NCBI GenBank assembly: GCA_022843805.1
Contig: JALHMY010000047.1
Coordinates: forward strand, 1-64,000
Reading direction: 5' to 3'
DNA from: Fuerstiella sp.
Lineage (GTDB): Bacteria > Planctomycetota > Planctomycetia > Planctomycetales > Planctomycetaceae
Length of the DNA stretch: 64,000 nucleotides
Program-made: the position numbers and the translations under genes
The notes under the pieces: model-generated
Told to the model about the DNA's origin: nothing
The model's database searches: none
Seen by the model: the letters and a program-made list of their open reading frames with translations, nothing else
Part shown: piece by piece, positions 47,554 to 57,191 of the stretch
How the letters are laid out: each line of letters begins with the position of its first letter
Numbering within the stretch: the first letter of the stretch is position 1

Positions 47554-48441
47554 TCAGCTCGGAATGATATATTTTTTGGCAACTTTCGCGGCAACCGTAC
47601 CGGTCGTGAAGTGACCGATAGAAATCTGCCCCACCTGTGTCAGCAGATCGTAAGCATGCCAGCGATTCCAGCCGTAGTCGGACTCCAGCCACAGAATCAG
47701 TCGAGCATAACTTTCTGCAATGGCCCGTTCCAGAGGTGAGACGCAGGCGACGGACATCAGTTCGGTGGGTGATTCGATTCTTGGCGCAACCAGTCTGGCC
47801 TGTTTGATCAGATCAACTCGGATGGTCGTTCTGGCGGGCATTTCCAGAGCAGTTGCCGAAAGTTCCCCGTGCCCCTGAGCGGCATGGGCATCGCCAAGAT
47901 ACAGATAACCTCCGGGAACATAGACCGGGAGATACACCGTATTCCCTGGACAGACTTCAAGCAGATCCAGGTTTCCGCCATGCCTTCCGGACGGCCCGGT
48001 CGTGGGAACGCCCCAGTCTGGTGCTGTTCCCAGACAACCCAGCATTGGGGCGTAAGGAATTTTTACGGTATCACTCCATGAGATGAAGCCGTCTTTAATC
48101 GGACAGATTCGAGTACCAGGCGGCACATCAATTCCGAGAAGTTCTGACATCAGCCCGGGTGAGCCCGTATAGGTGGCACACTGACCCATCAATGGTTCAA
48201 TCGATTCAATGTGAACGGCGAGTGCATCGCCGGGTTCTGCACCGCGGACAAAAATCGGACCGTTCACAGGATTGCTGTATGGCATCGTCTGCTTGTTTCG
48301 ACGGTCTTCCGGTCGTCGCAGCTGCCCTGAAAGAGCATCTTCAGAATCCAGAGTGAGTCGGGCACCGGAATCAATTTCAGCACGAGGTGTGGCAAAACGA
48401 CTGAATTCATATTGAAGAGGTGTGGCAGGGATGGCGTTCAT
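47554..48441 (-). CDS. Acetamidase/formamidase family protein
   Basis: A 295-residue FmdA/AmdA-type amidase that hydrolyses small amides to acid and ammonia. Motifs: HAAQGHGE in GDAHAAQGHGE (the usual form has QGDGE), GGNLDLLEV, and VRGAEPGDAL. The last residues, TGTVAAKVAKKYIIPS, differ from the fungal and actinobacterial forms. Co-oriented with the following amidohydrolase, they may act on related amides, though this is only inference. Confidence 0.88.
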   Translation of the reverse strand: MNAIPATPLQYEFSRFATPRAEIDSGARLTLDSEDALSGQLRRPEDRRNKQTMPYSNPVNGPIFVRGAEPGDALAVHIESIEPLMGQCATYTGSPGLMSELLGIDVPPGTRICPIKDGFISWSDTVKIPYAPMLGCLGTAPDWGVPTTGPSGRHGGNLDLLEVCPGNTVYLPVYVPGGYLYLGDAHAAQGHGELSATALEMPARTTIRVDLIKQARLVAPRIESPTELMSVACVSPLERAIAESYARLILWLESDYGWNRWHAYDLLTQVGQISIGHFTTGTVAAKVAKKYIIPS

Positions 48442-48748
48442 CGAGTTCTCTCAGGAAAAAAGCCGATCGTGCGGCGGCACAGGATTGCGGACGTTCAGAC
48501 GGATTTGTAGCCTTCCGGAGCAAAAATACCCAGTGATGCGATGAGGCTGAAAAACGTCGCAGAAGAATATCTTCGAAATGAATCGTGACCGGGGCGGATC
48601 CGGAAATGCGATGATTTTATATTCAAATTGAACAACTGGCGAAACGATTCGCAATCTGATTTGACACAACCACACTTCATGTTGTGCAATGGAAACGTGC
48701 AGTGAATCCTGGAGCCGCAGAGTAACCCATGAAACAGGAGAGACTCTT

Positions 48749-49501
48749 ATGGTTTCGATTGATCTAACCGGCAAAGTTGCGGTGGTCACCGGTGGCGGAC
48801 AGGGGCTGGGAAAGGCAACGGCTTCCCGACTGCGCCAGGCAGGTGCCAGAGTTGCCGTGAATTTTCTGGATGATGCGGATGGAATCGGCAGAGCCGGCGC
48901 TGAAGAAACGATCGAAACATGGGGCGCAGATGGCCTCGCGATGGCAGCAGATGTTCGCTCACGAGACGACATGAAGCGATTCTTTGCCAGGATCAAAGCC
49001 GAGTGGGGGCGCGTCGATATCCTGATCAACAATGCCGCCATTCTTCGAGATCGGACGTTGCGGAAGATGTCGGATGATGAATGGGACGCCGTCGTGGAAA
49101 CCAATTTGTCATCCGTCTTCCGTGTATCACAGACAGTGCTCGACTTTTTGCAGGATGGCGGACGCATCGTTAACATGGCATCGATTTCCGGAGTGATCGG
49201 CTTTTATGGACAGGCCAATTATTCCTCTGCGAAAGCGGGAGTGATTGCCTTAACAAAAGTACTGAGCCGGGAACTTGCTTCCCGACACATCACGGTGAAT
49301 GCGGTGGCACCGGGCGTCGTGCTGACAGAAATGGGCAAGTCGATTCCGACCGAAGCCCGCGAACAGATGCTGGCACAGATCCCCCTTCGAAGATTCGGTG
49401 AACCAGATGAAATTGCAAGCGTGATTCTGTTCCTGTGCAGCGATCTGGCCTCGTACGTCACCGGCCAGACCCTGCACGTGAACGGAGGCTGGTGGGCATG
49501 A
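48749..49501 (+). CDS. Short-chain dehydrogenase/reductase (FabG-like)
   Basis: A 250-residue SDR with the classical set: TGGGQGLG for NAD(P) binding, NNAA, the serine and YSSAKAG (YxxxK) catalytic pair, and VAPGVVLTEM. The start ATG at 48749 has AGGAGA upstream; the in-frame ATG at 48689 is rejected. The stop overlaps the next gene's ATG by 4 bp, so the reductase and the CoA-transferase are translationally coupled and probably act on the same acyl or keto acid. Confidence 0.92.
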   Translation: MVSIDLTGKVAVVTGGGQGLGKATASRLRQAGARVAVNFLDDADGIGRAGAEETIETWGADGLAMAADVRSRDDMKRFFARIKAEWGRVDILINNAAILRDRTLRKMSDDEWDAVVETNLSSVFRVSQTVLDFLQDGGRIVNMASISGVIGFYGQANYSSAKAGVIALTKVLSRELASRHITVNAVAPGVVLTEMGKSIPTEAREQMLAQIPLRRFGEPDEIASVILFLCSDLASYVTGQTLHVNGGWWA

Positions 49502-51129
49502 CGCTGGCCCAAAGCACAGAAAGTTCAGATTCTCTGCAGCCTGTTGTAACTCATTCCCCGCTCTCAAAAAAACTGTGTACTGCCGACGAAGCTGCCAAAT
49601 TCATTCCCGATGACGTAACGCTGGTGAGCGGCGGCTTTGTGGGTGCCGGTCACCCGGAAGCTGTTACGTCAGCGATCGAACGACGTTTTTTGAATGAACA
49701 GCATCCGCGTGGACTTACTCTCGTTTATGCGGCAGGGCAGGGCGATGCTCGCAGCCGGGGACTCAATCATCTTGCTCATCCGGGACTGATTCGCCGAGTG
49801 ATCGGAGGCCACTGGGGCCTATGCCCGCGTCTCGGACAAATGGCGATCGCAGGTACCATTGAAGCCTACAATTTCCCTCAGGGTGTCATCTGTCAGCTGT
49901 TCCGAGACATTGCAGCTGGCCGACCAGGATGCGTTACACACGTTGGACTCGGGACTTTCATTGACCCGGAGTACGGCGGAGGAAGGCTGAATGCCCTGAC
50001 AACCGAGCCACTTGTGGAACGAGTTCAGCTTCGTGGAAAAACGTGGCTGCTTTACCATGCGTTTCCCCTTGATGTCGGACTGATTCGTGCAACAGCGGCG
50101 GATCCTTTCGGCAATCTTATCATGGACGAAGAAGCAGTGATCGGAGATGTACTTCCGATTGCACAAGCCGTACACAACAACCGGGGTCGCGTAATCGCTC
50201 AGGTTAAACGACTTCTGGATCGCCCCGCTTCACCGCAGCAGGTTCGTGTTCCGGGAAGACTTGTCGACCATATTGTGCTGGCCAGTGATCAGGATCACTG
50301 GCAAACCTTTGGCGAACTCTTTAACTCGTCATATTGTTGCCCATCCCCTGACTGCGACGGATTCAGCAGTCATTCCAGTCCGGAATCTCTGCCCATGGAT
50401 CTGCGTCGGATCATTGCATCGCGAGCGTGTGATGAGCTGCGACCGGGAGCAATTGCGAATCTCGGAATCGGGTTACCGGAAGGCGTTGCCACAATTGCCG
50501 CAGAACGCGGCCTGCTGGCTGATGTCACACTAACGGTCGAAAGCGGACCGATCGGCGGAGTTCCAGCGGGTGGCTTGAGTTTTGGTGCGTCCGCCCACCC
50601 TCAGGCCATTATCGATCAGCCAGCCCAGTTCGATTTTTATGATGGCGGCGGGCTGGACTTTGCCGCTTTGGGTGCAGCTCAGGTCGATCAGCACGGAAAT
50701 GTCAACGTCTCTCGCTTTGGTTCCCGATTTGCCGGCGTCGGCGGCTTTGTAAACATTTCTCAGAATGCCCGCCAGCTTGTCTTTTGCGGTACTCTGACAA
50801 CTGATGGCCTTGAAGTTGCTGTAGAAAACGGACAGCTTCGAATTATCCGGGAAGGTCGAATTGCCAAGTTTGTCCAGCAGGTCGAACAGGTATCGTTTTC
50901 CGGAAATATCGCGAAGGCATCAGGCCGAAAAATTCTGGTTGTGACTGAACGCGCCGTATTTCGGCTGTGCCCTGACGGATTGGAACTGATTGAGATCGCA
51001 CCCGGCATCGACCTTCAGCGGGATATTCTGGATCAGATGCAATTTAAACCTCTGATTCGCAACATTCAGCCGATGTGCATCGGCAACCGTTCGAAGCCCT
51101 CCGCTGCGACTCGTCAAGACGAACCGTAG
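49498..51129 (+). CDS. Fused acyl-CoA:carboxylate CoA-transferase
   Basis: A 543-residue class I CoA-transferase with the alpha and beta halves in one chain (YdiF or propionate-CoA-transferase type). N-terminal GGFVGAGHPE is the alpha signature; the beta half opens LRRIIASRACDELRPGAIANLGIGLPEG and holds the glutamate in VESGPIGGVPAGGLSFG, which would form the CoA-thioester intermediate. It follows the SDR with a 4-bp overlap. The pair could use a 3-hydroxy or 3-oxo acid, but this is inferred from position. Confidence 0.9.
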   Translation: MTLAQSTESSDSLQPVVTHSPLSKKLCTADEAAKFIPDDVTLVSGGFVGAGHPEAVTSAIERRFLNEQHPRGLTLVYAAGQGDARSRGLNHLAHPGLIRRVIGGHWGLCPRLGQMAIAGTIEAYNFPQGVICQLFRDIAAGRPGCVTHVGLGTFIDPEYGGGRLNALTTEPLVERVQLRGKTWLLYHAFPLDVGLIRATAADPFGNLIMDEEAVIGDVLPIAQAVHNNRGRVIAQVKRLLDRPASPQQVRVPGRLVDHIVLASDQDHWQTFGELFNSSYCCPSPDCDGFSSHSSPESLPMDLRRIIASRACDELRPGAIANLGIGLPEGVATIAAERGLLADVTLTVESGPIGGVPAGGLSFGASAHPQAIIDQPAQFDFYDGGGLDFAALGAAQVDQHGNVNVSRFGSRFAGVGGFVNISQNARQLVFCGTLTTDGLEVAVENGQLRIIREGRIAKFVQQVEQVSFSGNIAKASGRKILVVTERAVFRLCPDGLELIEIAPGIDLQRDILDQMQFKPLIRNIQPMCIGNRSKPSAATRQDEP

Positions 51130-51160
51130 CGGAAATTGCACGAACAGAATACTGGCTGAT

Positions 51161-53104
51161 TCAGTTGCCGCTCTTTGAATGAATCACCGGCAGAGTAATA
51201 AACGATGAGTGCGACGCGCTATGATGAATCGTATTGATGGCCGTCTGTATTCGACGGTTCTCGTTCAAAGGTTCACCTGTATTCGGGTTGACATCAAATC
51301 GGGGAAAATTACTGCTGGATATGTCAAGTCGAATACGATGTCCTTTGCGGAAAACGTTTGACGTGGGGTAAAGGCGAATGGTGACGGAGGCGATTTCGCC
51401 AGGCTCCAGAAATTGTTCATCCTTCAAAGATTTCCGAAAACGGGTCCGCTGAATTCCATCGCCGATATTCAGAGAAAAACCGGCTGGATAATCTTCGCTC
51501 GCAGGGTATTCATCAATCAGTTTTGCCGTGAAATCCGTATCCGGCGCCGTTGAAGAAATCTGAAGTTGCACAGAAAGCTCTCCTGTCACTTCCAGGTCCT
51601 CCGTCAGTGGCTCCGACTGAAAGACGACAACATCATTGCGTGCGGAAAGCGGAATAGGCTGCTGCCAGTTCCAGACATGTGGTCCGCCTTTCTGATCCCA
51701 CGCTCCCTGCAGCATGATGTCTGTCCCCGATGATATGTTTCCGCCAATTGTTGGCACGGGATTGCGAGGATCAAAAACAAACTGAGTTGCACTGAGTGCT
51801 GACTGGGGCGCGGCTAACTGGGGCGAAGCCACACTGGGAGCACCGGGTGATAATACTCCACCCGGTTTCAGATACCATTTGACGTACTGTGTGCGGGCCA
51901 GGGGCCATTCCTGTTCGTCGCGCCAGTATCCGCCATGATTCAGCAGCCCTTTTTCATTGCGGCGACCATCTCCCGTTCCCATGACAAAAATTCGCACAGG
52001 CGTTCTGAAAGGAGCCGCTTTTCCTACGGAATTATCTGCATCTTTCAGCCATCGATCGTACCATTCCAGCCGCCACGCCAGTGGATCGCTGATCGCCGCA
52101 TCTGCCCCAAAGCTGACCTGGCCGTGTTCCGACGAACCCTGTGCTCCATGGATCCACGGCCCCATAATCAGATACACCGGGCTTTTGAGACGGCCATTCA
52201 GCTTCTGAAACGATGCCGTCGTATTGCTGGCCCATGAGTCATACCAGCCTCCCACGAAATACACGGGAATATCCTGATAACGTTCGGGGAAGTCGATAAT
52301 ATTATTCTGATCCCAGTATCCGTCATTGGCCCCATGCCGCATGGCCTGGATCAGCCAGTCTTCATATTCCGGAGCAAGCTTCAGCGGCGTCATTCCAGGT
52401 CGCAGTGGCAGCAGATTCAGGTATTCCTTCCGACCGACCGACAGCTGTTCCAGAATACTTTTCGCCTCATCATTGCGGGCGGCACGGCTGCCTTTCGCGG
52501 CATGCATCATGATCCAGTTCCAGAAACGCATTTCGAATGCACCGCCGTTTCTCATGCTGGCGTATCCCATATTGCAGACCGCATCCACCGGGATGACGGT
52601 CCGAAGATGTGGCGATCCCTCAATTGCAAGCGCGTGCTGTGTTCCACCCACATACGAAGTACCGATCATCCCGATGCGTCCGTTCGACCATGGCTGAGCG
52701 GCAATCCATTCTGCTGTGTCTGCACCGTCAGGGCCGTCGTCTGTCATCCAGTGCCATGTTCCCTCAGACCCATAGCGACCTCGAGTGTCCTGGGCAACGA
52801 ACACGTATCCCCGCGCTGCATAGTACTGTCCGAGCGATTGGCTGCCGGCTCGGTCGTAGGGAGTGCGAGTCAGTATGATGGGGAATCGCCCGCTGAGTGG
52901 CTGGCCGTCCTTCGAAGGACGATAAACGTCCGTCGCCAGTTTCACTCCATCACGCATGCTGACCATCAACCCGACCTCAGCATGGACCTCCGTAGTTCCG
53001 TCCTGAGCAAAAGTTGCGGCAGTGTTGAAGATCAGGCTGCACATGAACACGAAAGGCAGAATGGACCGCTGGCCCTGAAATCGTCGTTCAGCAAATGCTC
53101 TCAT
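51161..53104 (-). CDS. Secreted CocE/NonD family hydrolase
   Basis: A 647-residue alpha/beta hydrolase of the X-Pro dipeptidyl-peptidase/cocaine-esterase family. It has a signal peptide (ILPFVFMCSLIFNTAATFAQD) and the nucleophile elbow GMIGTSYVGG with S150. The middle cap domain and the C-terminal jelly-roll (QLQISSTAPDTDF, DISSSNFPRFD) are present. The substrate is probably an ester or amide outside the cell. It converges with the CoA-transferase, 32 bp away. Confidence 0.92.
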   Translation of the reverse strand: MRAFAERRFQGQRSILPFVFMCSLIFNTAATFAQDGTTEVHAEVGLMVSMRDGVKLATDVYRPSKDGQPLSGRFPIILTRTPYDRAGSQSLGQYYAARGYVFVAQDTRGRYGSEGTWHWMTDDGPDGADTAEWIAAQPWSNGRIGMIGTSYVGGTQHALAIEGSPHLRTVIPVDAVCNMGYASMRNGGAFEMRFWNWIMMHAAKGSRAARNDEAKSILEQLSVGRKEYLNLLPLRPGMTPLKLAPEYEDWLIQAMRHGANDGYWDQNNIIDFPERYQDIPVYFVGGWYDSWASNTTASFQKLNGRLKSPVYLIMGPWIHGAQGSSEHGQVSFGADAAISDPLAWRLEWYDRWLKDADNSVGKAAPFRTPVRIFVMGTGDGRRNEKGLLNHGGYWRDEQEWPLARTQYVKWYLKPGGVLSPGAPSVASPQLAAPQSALSATQFVFDPRNPVPTIGGNISSGTDIMLQGAWDQKGGPHVWNWQQPIPLSARNDVVVFQSEPLTEDLEVTGELSVQLQISSTAPDTDFTAKLIDEYPASEDYPAGFSLNIGDGIQRTRFRKSLKDEQFLEPGEIASVTIRLYPTSNVFRKGHRIRLDISSSNFPRFDVNPNTGEPLNENRRIQTAINTIHHSASHSSFITLPVIHSKSGN

Positions 53105-53397
53105 TGTTCACTCCGGCGAGGTCAAAGATTCTGCAAAGTCTATAGCATGTGGAGAGAAAATCAAACCTGAATCGGACGGTAAATGCAAATCATCGGGACG
53201 ACAAACTTAGAGCAACAACCCGCCACACGCTGTCCAGAATGGACCGAGTTTCTTTAGAATACTCAGGCCTCGATGGCTCATTGATGCAAAGTCCGCATCA
53301 GCAGATGTCCGGAGAAGACTCGGCCCAACCAATGTCATTCTTCCGACGTGCAATCGGGTGTTTTCAGTCTTTTGTGCCAGAACAGGGTGATTGTTAT

Positions 53398-55158
53398 ATG
53401 CAACGAATTTGCTCGTTTGACTCTTTGAGTTTGGGTGTGTTGGCCAGTGCGCTGCTTTTAAACTGCGGAAGCCTGAACGCGCAGACCGCGGCCGTGAATT
53501 CGGCAACCGTCTCCGTATCCGCAGAGATCAGCGACGGCCTTCTGGGCCACTGGCCGCTTGCCGGAGATGCCAAAGACACCTCCGGTCATCAGCGACATGG
53601 AAAGGTGCACGGCAAAATTGAATGGAACGCATCAGGTCCTGCGGGTGCCGGCCATCAGTCAGCTCTGTTCAACGGACATGACTCCTGGATCGAAGTTCCC
53701 TCAGTAACGCTGGGTGAGTCCGGAAAGAGTGATTTCAGTATCTCACTGTGGCTGCATACGAATGACAAAATGAAGGATGTTCCCGGAGATCTGATCAGCC
53801 AGTACGATCCCGAATCTCTGCGTGGTTTTCAGCTCTCACTGAAAAGCAACTCCGTGACTACAAGTGTGGCAAATCAGCGACAACTGATGTTCGGAATTGA
53901 TGACAATCAGTCATCGGAATGGCAGGACTGCGGACGGCCTGGTAATGCGCTGCTGGCGTTTGGACTGGCGGTTCATGAAGGATCCCTTTATGCCGGAACG
54001 TGTGAACCCGGAAAGAACGAGTCAGGACATGTCTATCGATATCAGCCAGCTGGTGGCACTGATTCTGATGGGGCCTCGGGAAAACAGTGGGTTGACTGCG
54101 GATCCCCTGACGGATCAAACAGCGTAACGTCGCTGATCTCATGGCGAGGTCATCTGTATGCCGGAACCGGCAAGTATCGGGTTGCAGGATCAGCACTTGC
54201 AGAGTCCGAAAACACAACACTCGGTGGTGGCATTTTTCGATACCTGGGAGACACTCGCTGGGAAAGCTGCGGCCAGCTTCCAATGACGGAAGCGATCGGT
54301 GGGCTGGTGGAGTTCGACGGAAATCTCTATGCATCGTCTCTTTATCGCCCCGCCGGGTTTTATCGATTCGATGGCCAGTCGAACTGGACTGATTGCGGCA
54401 CACCAGACGGCAAACGCGTGGTGGCACTGGGAGTTTACAATGGCCACCTGTATGCCACATCATACGACGGTGGTTATGTTTACCGATATGACGGCACAGC
54501 ATGGACTGACTGCGGACGCCTGGGCGAGAATACCCAGACCTATTCGTTTGCCGTCTGCCAGGGACGACTTTATGTAGGTACATGGCCAAGCGGCCGAGTC
54601 TATCGCTTTGAAGACCTGAATCAGTGGACCGATGTCGGTCGTCTGGGCGAGGAACTCGAAGTGATGGGTATGCTGGTCCATAATGGACGTCTGATCGCAG
54701 GCACGCTGCCGCTCGCCGAAGTCTATTCCTGGGACCACAAGTCCACATGGAAAAAACTGACTCGCCTGGACCACACTCCGGATGTGAAATATCGTCGAGC
54801 ATGGACGATGGCTGAATATCAGGGTCGATTGTTCTGCAGCACGCTGCCAACAGGGAAGATTTTCTCCTTCGAGGCCGGTCGAAATGTCATGGCCTCGGAT
54901 TCTCTTGCCTCGGGCTGGCATCACATTGCGGCTGTTAAGTCGAATAATCGTCTCAGCCTTTATACTGACGGCAAACTGGTGTCAAAGTCCGCTGAAACAT
55001 CACACGACAAATTCAGCCTGAATTCCGGAGCTTCACTCAAAATCGGTTTCGGGCAAAACGATTTTCTTGCTGGCGGGCTGAGCGACGTACGGCTGTATGA
55101 ACGTGTTTTGAGCGAAAACGAGATTCAGCAGCTGGCTTCGAAATCACCGACCAAATAA
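53398..55158 (+). CDS. Secreted LamG-like domain interrupted by propeller repeats
   Basis: A 586-residue protein starting at ATG 53398, chosen for a signal peptide (SLSLGVLASALLLNCGSLNAQ). Residues about 50-135 are the first part of a LamG/concanavalin-like domain (GHWPLAGDAKDTSGHQRHG, then SISLWLHTND). The chain then leaves the fold and makes seven or so repeats of the form W-x-DCGRxG...G.LYAGT...VYRY (about 155-500). It returns to the LamG second half at GWHHIAAVKSNNRLSLYTDGK and LSDVRLYERVLSENEI. The whole looks like a propeller inserted in a lectin-like domain. The function is unknown, but carbohydrate binding or cell-surface recognition is likely. Confidence 0.82.
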   Translation: MQRICSFDSLSLGVLASALLLNCGSLNAQTAAVNSATVSVSAEISDGLLGHWPLAGDAKDTSGHQRHGKVHGKIEWNASGPAGAGHQSALFNGHDSWIEVPSVTLGESGKSDFSISLWLHTNDKMKDVPGDLISQYDPESLRGFQLSLKSNSVTTSVANQRQLMFGIDDNQSSEWQDCGRPGNALLAFGLAVHEGSLYAGTCEPGKNESGHVYRYQPAGGTDSDGASGKQWVDCGSPDGSNSVTSLISWRGHLYAGTGKYRVAGSALAESENTTLGGGIFRYLGDTRWESCGQLPMTEAIGGLVEFDGNLYASSLYRPAGFYRFDGQSNWTDCGTPDGKRVVALGVYNGHLYATSYDGGYVYRYDGTAWTDCGRLGENTQTYSFAVCQGRLYVGTWPSGRVYRFEDLNQWTDVGRLGEELEVMGMLVHNGRLIAGTLPLAEVYSWDHKSTWKKLTRLDHTPDVKYRRAWTMAEYQGRLFCSTLPTGKIFSFEAGRNVMASDSLASGWHHIAAVKSNNRLSLYTDGKLVSKSAETSHDKFSLNSGASLKIGFGQNDFLAGGLSDVRLYERVLSENEIQQLASKSPTK

Positions 55159-55370
55159 CTTTGGAACAGTGCTGTGGAAAATCCCGGAAAACGCCCGCCC
55201 AGCAGCGGAAAATGAACCGGGGCGACCGCAGCACTTTCTTCCCGCTGACAGCCATTTCAGGAGACTGTCCGTCCAATAATTCCAGAGTACCAGCGAATGG
55301 CGTCGGAATCCATGCGCTGTTTTCTTTTTGAGATTCTCCGGGCCTGCCTCGATCTTCTCAGGAGCATTTT

Positions 55371-57191
55371 ATGCTATTTTCACGCCATTCTCGCATCGGG
55401 TGGTCGCTGTGCCTGATGATAAATGCGTTATTGTTTGGCCTGAACCAGTCGGCGACGGCCGCACCGGCCGCCCAGCCTGACGAGAAGCCTGATGTAAAGG
55501 GTCCTGTGTGGTACGGTGTTATGGACGCCGGACCGCGAGAATTTCGATTCGCGATTGAGCAGTCGAAAGCGGAAGATGGCACCACCGTCCATGATCTTGT
55601 CAGCTTTGATGAAGGATCGCAAAAGTTTCGCCTCGACGACTTCCAGCTTGATGAGAAGAAATTGTCATTCAAGCTGAAGATCTCAAAAGCTGAATACGAA
55701 GGGCAGCGCAGGCAGCCAAACGAAGTGGCGGGCAAATGGAAACAGGCGGGTATCGAATTTGATCTTGTCTTTCGACAGCAGGAGACGCTGAAGCAGGAAA
55801 AGCCAGACGAAGTCTGGACGGGCGCCATTCATCCTTTGTTTCAAAAACTGAATCTGCAGGTTCGAGTCTATCAGCGGGAAGGCGGCAGTGACAAAGTCCT
55901 TTTCGACAGCCTGTCTCAAAAATCCGGAGGGTTCAAGGCAACTCGTAAGATCGAAGGCAAACAGTGGACTCTTGACGTGGCTTCGGTAGCCGGAAAGTTC
56001 GTCGGAACATTGAATGATGAAGGTACGGAAGTAGTCGGCAAGTGGAGCCAGGGCGCTCTGAAGCTCGACCTGACGTTAAAGAAAGTGCAGGACGCCGTCA
56101 CAAACGATGGAAGCGTTTTGCGCCGTCCGCAGAATCCAAAACCTCCTTTTCCATATTCTGTTGAATCCGTTACCTTCGAAAATCAGGCAGATCAGGTAAA
56201 ACTGGCGGGCACTCTGACAATTCCCGAGGGAGCAGGACCGTTCCCGGCTGCAATTCTGATTACAGGCTCCGGACCTCAGGACCGAGATGAATCTCTGCTG
56301 GACCATAAACCGTTCTGGGTGATTGCCGATTACCTGTCCCGCAAAGGAATTGCGGTACTGCGTTATGACGATCGCGGTGTGGGTGGTTCAACGGGCGATC
56401 CGGCACTCGCCACCAGTGAAGACTTCTCTCGTGATGCAGAAGCAGCCTTTGATTTCCTGAAGGGAAATCCCAAAGTCAAGCCGAATTCGATCGGATTTAT
56501 TGGACACAGCGAAGGCGGAATTATTGCTCCGCTGATTGCATCCCGCCGATCGGATACGGCGTTTATCGTGCTTCTGGCCGGCACCGGCGTCAATGGACGG
56601 GAAATCCTTCTTTCTCAGGGCCAGCTGATTATCAAAGCCGAAGGTGCGGGCGATGCGGATACGCTGGAATTGCAGCGAATCGTACAGACGGCTCTGATCA
56701 ATCTCGTACTCAAAGATGACCCCGTGCAGTCGGATGCGACGGATGAACAGATCAAAAACCTGCTGACTGAGATTCGCGAGAAACTCCCTGCTTCAAGCCT
56801 GACTGATGCCACAATGGAAGAATCAGTGCGAGCTGGCCTGAAGACTCTGCAGGCTCCCTGGTTTCAGTTCTTTCTGACCCACGAACCTGGCACTGTCCTG
56901 TCAAAGGTGACCTGTCCGGTCCTGGCGCTGAACGGCCAGAAGGATGTTCAGGTAGATCCTCAGGTCAATCTGCCGGCAATTCGCAGGGCACTGGAAGAGG
57001 GTATGAACAAAAACTTCGAGGTACTTGAACTGCCCGATCTGAATCATCTGTTTCAGACATCCAAAACCGGCGGCATCAGTGAGTACCAGAAAATCGAAGA
57101 AACGATCGCTCCCGTCGCGCTCGACAAGATTTCTTCATGGATCCTGAAAGTCGTTCAGCAGGCGGATCTGTCAAACGCTCAGTCGAAGTAA
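55371..57191 (+). CDS. Secreted alpha/beta hydrolase with N-terminal beta domain
   Basis: A 606-residue protein with signal peptide (LCLMINALLFGLNQSATAAPA). Residues 40-240 form a beta-rich domain with two similar halves (each ending EVAGKWKQ.. or EVVGKWSQ..). The hydrolase part begins near 270 (LAGTLTIPEGAGPFPAAILI) with GSGPQDRDE, RYDDRGVGGS, and the nucleophile elbow FIGHSEGG (S380). It resembles BAAT/dienelactone-hydrolase-like esterases. A late DxxxxVDPQVN and NHLF supply the acid and histidine. Its stop overlaps the end of the DUF1553 gene by 13 bp, convergently. Confidence 0.88.
   Translation: MLFSRHSRIGWSLCLMINALLFGLNQSATAAPAAQPDEKPDVKGPVWYGVMDAGPREFRFAIEQSKAEDGTTVHDLVSFDEGSQKFRLDDFQLDEKKLSFKLKISKAEYEGQRRQPNEVAGKWKQAGIEFDLVFRQQETLKQEKPDEVWTGAIHPLFQKLNLQVRVYQREGGSDKVLFDSLSQKSGGFKATRKIEGKQWTLDVASVAGKFVGTLNDEGTEVVGKWSQGALKLDLTLKKVQDAVTNDGSVLRRPQNPKPPFPYSVESVTFENQADQVKLAGTLTIPEGAGPFPAAILITGSGPQDRDESLLDHKPFWVIADYLSRKGIAVLRYDDRGVGGSTGDPALATSEDFSRDAEAAFDFLKGNPKVKPNSIGFIGHSEGGIIAPLIASRRSDTAFIVLLAGTGVNGREILLSQGQLIIKAEGAGDADTLELQRIVQTALINLVLKDDPVQSDATDEQIKNLLTEIREKLPASSLTDATMEESVRAGLKTLQAPWFQFFLTHEPGTVLSKVTCPVLALNGQKDVQVDPQVNLPAIRRALEEGMNKNFEVLELPDLNHLFQTSKTGGISEYQKIEETIAPVALDKISSWILKVVQQADLSNAQSK

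Noticed and set aside
53858-54850. 330-codon open frame on the minus strand
   Set aside because: Antisense to the LamG/propeller gene and rich in Arg, Cys and His, as usual for shadow frames here.
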